Translations under genes and position numbers: made by a program
DNA from: an uncultured Prevotella sp.
GTDB taxonomy: Bacteria > Bacteroidota > Bacteroidia > Bacteroidales > Bacteroidaceae
DNA: 46,823 nucleotides
Reading direction: 5' to 3'
Assembly (NCBI GenBank): GCA_900317545.1
Contig: ONHE01000072.1
Span: forward strand, 1-46,823
Shown here: piece by piece, positions 42,301 through 46,823 of the stretch
How positions within the stretch are numbered: the stretch's first letter is position 1
How the letters are laid out: every line of letters starts with the position of its first letter
The notes under the pieces: model-generated
Seen by the model: the letters and a program-made list of their open reading frames with translations, nothing else
The model's database searches: none
What the model was told of the DNA's origin: nothing

Positions 42301-43317
42301 CTCGGTCATGCGTCCCACGATCTGACTGCTCAGTCCTGACGGCTCGTTGTCGGCGATGCGATAGTGAGTATAGATCTCATATTCGGGATTGAAATAATTG
42401 ACACCTCCGAAGTAGGTACCGATCCAGAGGGTGCCCTGCTGGTCCTTGATGATGCTCCAGATACTCGAGTTTGACAGGCCTCCGGGATCCCTGTTGGCGG
42501 TGAAGAGTTGTGACTTTCCGGTGCGGGGCGAGTAGCGCATCAGGCCGTGGAAAGTGCCGATCCACATGTCGCCCTGATCGTCCTCACAGAAGGCGCGGAC
42601 GAAGTCGGACACCAACTGCTGCCCCTGGCGCATGTTCCTGACGGTGCCTTCGCGGTCAATGTGCCAGAATCCGTGATTCCAGCTGCCGATCCAGAGTTCC
42701 TGACGGCTGTCCTCATAGACGGTCGTGATGTTACCCTCGGTGATCGGGTGGGTCAGTCGGCCCCGGTCATGGCAGTAGACGCCTTCTCCCTGCGTGCCTA
42801 TCCAGAGCCGTCCTTGCTTGTCGACGGTCAGGCAGGAGGCCGGCGCCGCACCCGGCAGTTTGATGAAGGGGGTGAAACGGCCGCTGGCCGTGGTCATCCG
42901 CTGCACGGTGTTCCCGACACTGACATAGAGACCTCCGTGATAGCAGATGGCCCCGATGTTGTTGCTGTATTTCAGGGTTTGGAATTTCCGGGTATGCAGG
43001 TCGAGACGGGCCACGCCCTCCGTGCAGAGCAGGTACAGATGTCCCTGGCGGTCGCCGGTGAGCCTGAGCACGTTGTTGCAGAACAGGCTTTGACTGTCGT
43101 TCTGCTTCTGCCGGTAGACCTGGATGGAATTGCCGTCGTAGCTGTTCAGCCCTACGCGGGTGGCCATCCACATCACACCGTCCTCGTCGGCATAGAGACT
43201 GACCACGCTGATCTGTGACAGGCCGTCGTCGGGTGTCAGGTGATTGAAATAGATATTTTGTGCCTCGGCCAGCAAAACGGCTATGAGCATCACTGCAGTG
43301 GCAAGGTATCTCTTCAT
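39322..43317 (-). CDS. Hybrid two-component system sensor/regulator (HTCS)
   Basis: One-piece membrane sensor kinase and AraC-type activator of 1331 residues. The signal peptide (1-19) is followed by reg_prop-type propeller repeats to about residue 660 (GLSQISVVSLYADEDGVMWMAT, LWIGTQGEGVYC), a Y_Y_Y domain and a transmembrane helix near 755-777. A histidine kinase follows with phosphoacceptor His815 in NVSHEIRTP and ATP motifs DTGNGIAP and GIGLHLTKE; then a receiver with Asp1121 in DIVLSDILMPN and a C-terminal AraC helix-turn-helix. Such proteins bind a PUL breakdown product in the periplasm and activate the adjacent susCD genes. It converges on the solo module gene; the ligand is probably an unsaturated glycosaminoglycan disaccharide. 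Confidence 0.95.
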   Translation of the reverse strand: MKRYLATAVMLIAVLLAEAQNIYFNHLTPDDGLSQISVVSLYADEDGVMWMATRVGLNSYDGNSIQVYRQKQNDSQSLFCNNVLRLTGDRQGHLYLLCTEGVARLDLHTRKFQTLKYSNNIGAICYHGGLYVSVGNTVQRMTTASGRFTPFIKLPGAAPASCLTVDKQGRLWIGTQGEGVYCHDRGRLTHPITEGNITTVYEDSRQELWIGSWNHGFWHIDREGTVRNMRQGQQLVSDFVRAFCEDDQGDMWIGTFHGLMRYSPRTGKSQLFTANRDPGGLSNSSIWSIIKDQQGTLWIGTYFGGVNYFNPEYEIYTHYRIADNEPSGLSSQIVGRMTEDEKGNLWICTEGGGLNIYNRRTHRFTWHRYPGSMVSQNNLKAIYFDQSRHTMWIGTHLGGLDRIDLATGRTTVYRHMKGDAYSLPSDIVRDIVPYGKYLYIATQEGVARMDPEKGTFTRLLPKERLMIIPSLCVDRQQRLWIATDVKGVYCYDLRRGTYRHFANSKQPGSLSCNNINNIMEDKLGRIWFSTANSGIDLWSEHTASFINYGEHEGLDADCVYTAVPSSLSNKDLLLITNHGFSVFDTQARTFRNYDRESGFPLATANENALYLTRDGEVFVGGVQGMVSFREKSLYKTTKPYRLGFSRLFVNGHEITPGDATGILKNTLSHTDKIVLAHNQAVFSIEYSTSNYIKANASRLLYRLEGSSDHWTPLRSGQMQQEFIGLGPGNYTLEIKSKREDVPVARLMITILPPWYLSWWAYILYFLLTALIVGWIVREYRNRIRLAESLKYEQQHVRDVEEQNQSKLRFFTNVSHEIRTPVTVITGLTELLLHSKDLSANLYNKVVSIYQNSSQLKELISELLDFRKQEQAHARLKVQEQDFVLFVQNISMLFKEYAVSKDINLVFRSDSAFRLWFDRKQMQKVVSNLISNALKHTPQGGTVTISVRCDGQRGYLSVADTGNGIAPKDLDRVFNRFYQAEQIESLAAIGTGIGLHLTKEIVELHHGTIRVDSELNRGTTFTVTLPQGNSHFSAEEIIAEKIIEPTGRQVQEHGKHTEKQGREQDLDNKSNSTSILIVEDNDDIRELLVTIFSPYYRCLTAVDGQEGLEMVKDEMPDIVLSDILMPNLSGTELCRAIKQDFSICHIPVVLLTARTAAEQAIEGLKTGADDYITKPFNNDLLVSRCNNLVNSRRMLQRKFSEHPHTEADLLATNPLDKDLLDRAMKIIDKHYSDPGFNVETFAQEMFMSRTTLFNKWRTLTGQTPKGFILNMRLRKAADMLRNHPELSISEISYMNGFSSPRYFCKCFKDAYKQQPSLFRNADHMETEKEEAE

Positions 43318-43339
43318 GGTTGTCCTCTTTGTATGCGTG

Positions 43340-43347
43340 CAAATTTA
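43340..43347 (-). promoter_or_regulatory. -7 promoter motif TAAATTTG for the HTCS gene
   Basis: Exact TAnnTTTG match on the - strand, 22 nt before the HTCS start codon. Confidence 0.5.
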
Positions 43348-43717
43348 AGAAAAAAATGAGGAATACACAATATCTCCGCCCATAATAGTTGTGCGGAACC
43401 GCTCCCGCAGTCGGCCGACGGAAGGGCCGTGAACGGTCAGTAGCCCTCATGTCGGGCGGTTTTTCCGCTTGTTTTGCGCCGCTTTCGCGCCCATCGCCAG
43501 CCACCTCCCCGGTCCCTGCCGACCGACTCCGCCGCCCGGTTCCGAAGGCTCCCGCCCTTCGGGAGCTGACGACTGTCGTGGCTGCCTGTTCACCGAAGCC
43601 GGACGGGACGATAGCCGAGGCGGTGAGAAAGGCTGAAAATGTTCGGTAATTATTTGACAAAATCGTGTCCACGGAAATTCCTCTTCCATGTCCGCAGCCC
43701 CTCCACCGAAAGGGCGG
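43348..43717. other. GC-rich intergenic region without recognised gene
   Basis: No supported gene. It holds one clear isolated member of the 22-bp family at 43564-43585, matching 16 of 22 positions of the unit at 43762-43783 and lying exactly nine periods away, plus weaker in-register units at 43498 and 43520. A small hairpin, CCGAAGG/CCTTCGG, spans about 43542-43561. A TTATTTGACAAAAT motif near 43650 resembles that near 5167. Long frames here are shadows of GC-rich sequence. Confidence 0.5.
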
Positions 43718-43937
43718 ACGACAGCTTCGGAAGCGCCGGATGTGACCTCCGTGCACCCGGGAGCTATCCTCTGTCGTGCCTGGAGCTATCCTCCGCGAGC
43801 ACCAAAGGGATGCTCCGCGCCGGCTGGAAACGGTCTGACCGGCGCCCGAAAGGCCCCTTCGGCCGCCCGGGAGCTATCCTTTCGCCCATGCGGGGGAATG
43901 CTCCCTGAGGGGCGGGATGCGCAATGCGCTGACAGAC
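43718..43937 (-). repeat. Degenerate 22-bp tandem repeat array C
   Basis: In + coordinates the core AGCTATCC occurs at 43762, 43784 and 43872, offsets of 22 and 110 (five periods). The register holds in decayed units at 43740, 43806, 43828, 43850 and 43894; GATGCTCC at 43809 and AATGCTCC at 43897 are exactly four periods apart. The unit at 43872-43893 matches 19 of 22 positions of the reverse complement of array A (5361-5382). The array lies between the divergent HTCS and galM promoters, in the opposite orientation to arrays A and B. Confidence 0.78.
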
Positions 43938-44199
43938 AACAAGTTGGCAAAACGGCCGAAATTTTGATTTTCAAGTCGGGAAGTCCGTTGATGGAAAACG
44001 CGGAAGTTATGGGCCGCGAAAACACTCCGTTTTCTTGACGATGCGCCGACGCACCAGCCGCTCCGGCGGTCAGCCGGTCTGCGCCCGGAAGCCGACGGCG
44101 GCATCGCCGGCAAGTGCGAAATCGTCCGTTTTGACTCATTTGGCGTACAAAGTGCAAAGATTTGCGCCGCGACTTGCACGGGATCCGTTTCTTTTTTCT
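43938..44199. other. Upstream region of galM; possible element head
   Basis: No gene seen. The part 43938-44040 is AT-richer than its surroundings; on the - strand it contains GTTTTGCCAACTTGTTG, comparable with the sequence before array A. The part 44041-44199 is GC-rich and then T-rich, leading to the galM promoter. Confidence 0.35.
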
Positions 44200-44207
44200 T
44201 ATCTTTG
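44200..44207 (+). promoter_or_regulatory. -7 promoter motif TATCTTTG for galM-anSME
   Basis: Exact TAnnTTTG match 163 nt before the galM start. This implies an unusually long GC-rich leader (about 44214-44370), which may be structured; I recognise no riboswitch in it. Confidence 0.5.
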
Positions 44208-44370
44208 AATCCGGAACCAATAAACGACGAACCTAAAGCCAGCGTGGTGCGGCTCCCGTTTCGCTTTTCGTCCTACCGGCTCGCCCCCGATCAGGCCTTG
44301 CCGGTTCCCGGAAGACAGTTCGCGGAACGCAGCCCCGGCCACTTTGGGTCTTACTAAAATATCTGACAAT

Positions 44371-45465
44371 ATGATGACAAACATTTCTGACTATTCCACC
44401 ATCAGTGGATTGAAGCGCGAGAACTTCGTTTCGGTCGTCGACGGACGCGACACTAACCTTTACTTCCTGCACAACAGCCAGGGCAATGAGGTCGCTGTGA
44501 CCAACTATGGCGGGGCCATCGCGGCCATCATGGTGCCCGACCGGAACGGCATCCGGGCCAACGTCATTCAGGGATATGACAGCATCCAGGCCTATCTGAA
44601 CGCCCCGGAGCCTTATCTGTCGACACTCATCGGCCGTTGCGGAAACCGCATCCGCAACTCGCGCTTCCAGCTCGACGGCAAGGAGTATCATCTCTTTGCC
44701 AACCGCGGAACTGACTCCCTGCACGGCGGGAAGAAAGGTTTCAATGCCCGGGTGTGGCAGGCCATGCAGATGAATGACCAGACGCTCGTGCTCAAATATA
44801 TCAGCCCCTACGGCGAGGAAGGCTATTCGGGCGAGCTCAAGGTGACGGTGGTCTATACGTTCAGCGATGACAACGAACTGATCATTGACTACATGGCCAC
44901 CACCAACAAGCGCACGGTGGTCAACCTGACAAGCCATGGTTACTTCTCCCTGACAGGCATCTCCAACCCCACGCCGACCATCGATGACCTCGTGTGCGAG
45001 ATCAATGCCGACTACTACATGCCCATGGACGAGACCTGTCTGCCCACCGGAGAGATCCGGCTCGTCGAAGGCACCCCCTTCGACTTCCGCAAGCCGAAGA
45101 CCATCGGGCGCGACATCGAGTCGGGACATGAGCAGCTCATCATCGGCAAGGGCTATGACCACTGCTACGTGCTCAACAAGCACGAGGCCGGAGAACTGAC
45201 CTTCGCAGCCCGCATCAAGGAGCCGGGAAGCGGGCGCACCATGGAGGTGCTGACCACGGAGCCGGGCATGCAGTTCTATTCTGACAATTGGGCGACCGGC
45301 TACACGGGACAGAACGGAGCCACATTCCCGCGCCGCAGTGCCATCTGCTTTGAGTGCCAGCATTTCCCCAATACGCCCAACCTGCCTTATCTTGCCTCTA
45401 CCACACTCAACCCGGGCGAGACCTACAAGCAGAAGACGATCTATCGCTTCGGCGTGGAAGAGTGA
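44371..45465 (+). CDS. galM: Aldose 1-epimerase (mutarotase)
   Basis: Interconverts alpha and beta anomers of aldoses. The start at 44371 (two Met in a row) gives 364 residues without a signal peptide, so it is cytosolic; an upstream ATG at 44344 is less likely. Motifs include NYGGAIAAIMVPD, RCGNRI, the substrate His in NRGTDSLHGGKKGFN, VVNLTSHGYFSL with the second His, the YDHCYVL segment and the acid/base region EPGMQFYSDNW. It is followed 6 nt later by anSME. The epimerase could speed use of xylose, galactose or glucose; nothing in the sequence ties it to one sugar. Confidence 0.93.
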   Translation: MMTNISDYSTISGLKRENFVSVVDGRDTNLYFLHNSQGNEVAVTNYGGAIAAIMVPDRNGIRANVIQGYDSIQAYLNAPEPYLSTLIGRCGNRIRNSRFQLDGKEYHLFANRGTDSLHGGKKGFNARVWQAMQMNDQTLVLKYISPYGEEGYSGELKVTVVYTFSDDNELIIDYMATTNKRTVVNLTSHGYFSLTGISNPTPTIDDLVCEINADYYMPMDETCLPTGEIRLVEGTPFDFRKPKTIGRDIESGHEQLIIGKGYDHCYVLNKHEAGELTFAARIKEPGSGRTMEVLTTEPGMQFYSDNWATGYTGQNGATFPRRSAICFECQHFPNTPNLPYLASTTLNPGETYKQKTIYRFGVEE

Positions 45466-45471
45466 CCGGCT

Positions 45472-46689
45472 ATGAGTACCATCAATCCTTTCGGCCGGCC
45501 CTTGTACGTGATGCTCAAACCTGCAGGCTCGCTTTGCAACCTCAGGTGCCGCTACTGCTACTACTTGGAGAAGGCCAACCTCTACGGGCACAGTGCGGGT
45601 CACATCATCAGCGACGCCCTCCTGGAGAAGTTCATCAAAGAGTACATCGAGGCACAGACCACGCCCGAGGTGCTCTTCACATGGCACGGAGGCGAGACGC
45701 TCATGCGTCCCGTCTCCTTCTACCGGCGTGCCCTCGAACTCGAGAAGAAGTATGCGAAGGGTCGGCGGATCAGCAACAGCATTCAGACCAACGGCACGCT
45801 GCTCAACGATGAGTGGTGTGAATTCTTCCGGGAAAATGATTTCCTCGTCGGCGTATCCATCGACGGCCCCCGGGAGTTTCATGACGAGTACCGGCGGACA
45901 GCCACGGGACGGCCTACCTTTCATAAAGTCATGCAGGGCATCAACCTGCTCAACAAGCATGGCGTGGAATGGAATGCGCTCGCCGTTGTCAACGACTTCA
46001 ATGCCGACTATCCGCTCGAGTTCTACCGTTTCTTCAAGGATATCCACTGCCGCTACATCCAGTTCACGCCCATCGTGGAGCGTATCGTGCATCGGGACGA
46101 CGGGCTCACGTTCGCCCCGGGCATGCAGGAGGGTGGCGAGGTGACCGACTTCTCGGTCACGCCCGAGCAGTGGGGCAACTTCATCTGCACGATCTTCGAC
46201 GAGTGGGTGAAGCAGGATGTTGGCCAATATTTCATCCAGCTCTTCGACGCGACGCTCGCCAACTGGGTCGGGGTGGTCCCCGGCGTCTGCACGCTGGCCG
46301 AAGAATGCGGACATGCAGGCGTGATGGAGTTCAACGGCGATGTCTATTCGTGCGACCATTTCGTCTATCCCGAGCATCGGTTGGGCAATCTCCACGACCA
46401 CACCATCATCGAGATGATGTACTCGGACAGGCAGCGCGAGTTTGCCAAAATGAAGCGCCAGCTGCTTCCCCGTCAGTGCAAGGAGTGCCCGTTCCGTTTT
46501 GCCTGCCATGGCGAATGTCCCAAGAACCGGTTCACGCATGACCGCTATGGCGAGCCCGGCCTCAACTATCTCTGCGAAGGCTATCGCCGTTTCTTCAGTC
46601 ATGTGGCTCCCTATATGGACTTCATGAAAGCCGAATTAGAGGCACAGCGTCCGCCAGCCAACGTGATGCAGTTCCGCCCGCGGCCCTGA
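45472..46689 (+). CDS. chuR: Anaerobic sulfatase-maturating enzyme (radical SAM/SPASM)
   Basis: Cytosolic radical-SAM enzyme that oxidises the active-site Ser or Cys of sulfatases to formylglycine. The SAM cluster motif is CNLRCRYC (Cys22, Cys26, Cys29), followed by FTWHGGETLMRP and IQTNGTLL. The C-terminal SPASM domain holds two further clusters, with Cys in CTLAEECGHAGVMEFNGDVYSCDHF and CKECPFRFACHGECPKNR. Its 405 residues are normal. The sulfatase at 26280-27812 has a Ser-type site and is a natural client, along with other sulfatases elsewhere. It follows galM by 6 nt and ends at a terminator. An alternative within the family is a different SPASM maturase, but the motif spacing fits anSME well. 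Confidence 0.93.
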   Translation: MSTINPFGRPLYVMLKPAGSLCNLRCRYCYYLEKANLYGHSAGHIISDALLEKFIKEYIEAQTTPEVLFTWHGGETLMRPVSFYRRALELEKKYAKGRRISNSIQTNGTLLNDEWCEFFRENDFLVGVSIDGPREFHDEYRRTATGRPTFHKVMQGINLLNKHGVEWNALAVVNDFNADYPLEFYRFFKDIHCRYIQFTPIVERIVHRDDGLTFAPGMQEGGEVTDFSVTPEQWGNFICTIFDEWVKQDVGQYFIQLFDATLANWVGVVPGVCTLAEECGHAGVMEFNGDVYSCDHFVYPEHRLGNLHDHTIIEMMYSDRQREFAKMKRQLLPRQCKECPFRFACHGECPKNRFTHDRYGEPGLNYLCEGYRRFFSHVAPYMDFMKAELEAQRPPANVMQFRPRP

Positions 46690-46768
46690 TCCTGCCCCCT
46701 CAGGCGTCGTGAACGGCTGCGGCAACCACGCCGGTTTCTGTGCGGCAGCCCTTTCGCGCCATCGTCCC

Positions 46769-46812
46769 TGCGCCGCCATTCCGGCCGTGTGGCAGGACGG
46801 CGCATCGCTTTT
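46769..46812 (+). terminator. Terminator after anSME
   Basis: TGCGCCG (46769-46775) pairs with CGGCGCA (46798-46804), followed by TCGC and a run of six T. It ends the galM-anSME transcript. Confidence 0.65.
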
Positions 46813-46823
46813 TTCAAGAAAAA

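Noticed and set aside
42767-43756. 329-codon - strand frame reaching from the HTCS start into array C
   Set aside because: It overlaps the HTCS N-terminus out of frame and the non-coding repeats; arginine- and glycine-rich composition without domain features.
44208-44370. Riboswitch in the galM leader
   Set aside because: The leader is long and GC-rich, but I could not match it to a known riboswitch consensus and saw no clear alternative hairpins around the start codon.
44233-46602. Very long open frame on the - strand (789 codons) opposite galM and anSME
   Set aside because: It runs exactly antisense to two well-supported genes, lies in GC-rich sequence where stop codons are rare, and has no recognisable domain or signal. 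It is best read as a shadow frame.

Overview
The window looks like a chromosomal segment of a Bacteroidales bacterium, most probably Prevotellaceae. The reasons are the SusC/SusD pair, the one-piece hybrid two-component sensor/regulator, Fkp-type fucose salvage, lipoproteins with short lipoboxes, and eleven copies of the Bacteroidetes -7 promoter motif TAnnTTTG upstream of genes. No tRNA, rRNA, phage, insertion sequence or CRISPR was recognised. The left edge cuts a secreted GH2 hydrolase gene. The right edge ends at a terminator behind an anaerobic sulfatase-maturating enzyme.

Layout. (1) 1-5000: GH2 start, a small outer-membrane barrel, the mtnN-luxS pair (activated methyl cycle, AI-2) and a divergent YfhO-type membrane protein. 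(2) 5.8-11.5 kb: divergent fucP and fkp (fucose uptake and GDP-fucose synthesis), then overlapping Nudix and GSCFA genes. (3) 11.6-23.7 kb: a xylose/xylo-oligosaccharide block with xylB, xylA, a GH43 and a DUF3943 surface protein on +, converging on a GH3 beta-xylosidase and a XylE-type symporter on -. (4) 23.9-43.3 kb: a complete polysaccharide utilisation locus on -, a tight seven-gene run susC, susD, DUF5017-type lipoprotein, PL8 chondroitinase-type lyase, GH88, Ser-type sulfatase and a beta-helix protein, ending in a strong terminator. A solo secreted protein is divergent from susC and the HTCS regulator lies just beyond it. (5) 44.4-46.7 kb: galM followed directly by anSME.

How it fits together. 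The HTCS probably senses a released glycosaminoglycan oligosaccharide. SusCD and the surface lipoprotein would capture and import chondroitin/dermatan/hyaluronan chains, PL8 would cleave them to unsaturated disaccharides, GH88 would remove the unsaturated uronate, and the sulfatase would remove ester sulfate. The sulfatase carries a serine-type motif, so it needs a radical-SAM maturase such as the anSME encoded at the right end.

The least expected signal is non-coding. Several intergenic regions (about 5293-5458, 14647-14954, 43718-43937 with an outlier at 43564-43585, and weaker ones at 10159-10224 and 203-246) hold degenerate tandem repeats with a period of 22 bp. Three to five of these loci share a core reading AAAG(G/C)ATAGCT(CC), in both orientations. 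I do not recognise this element.
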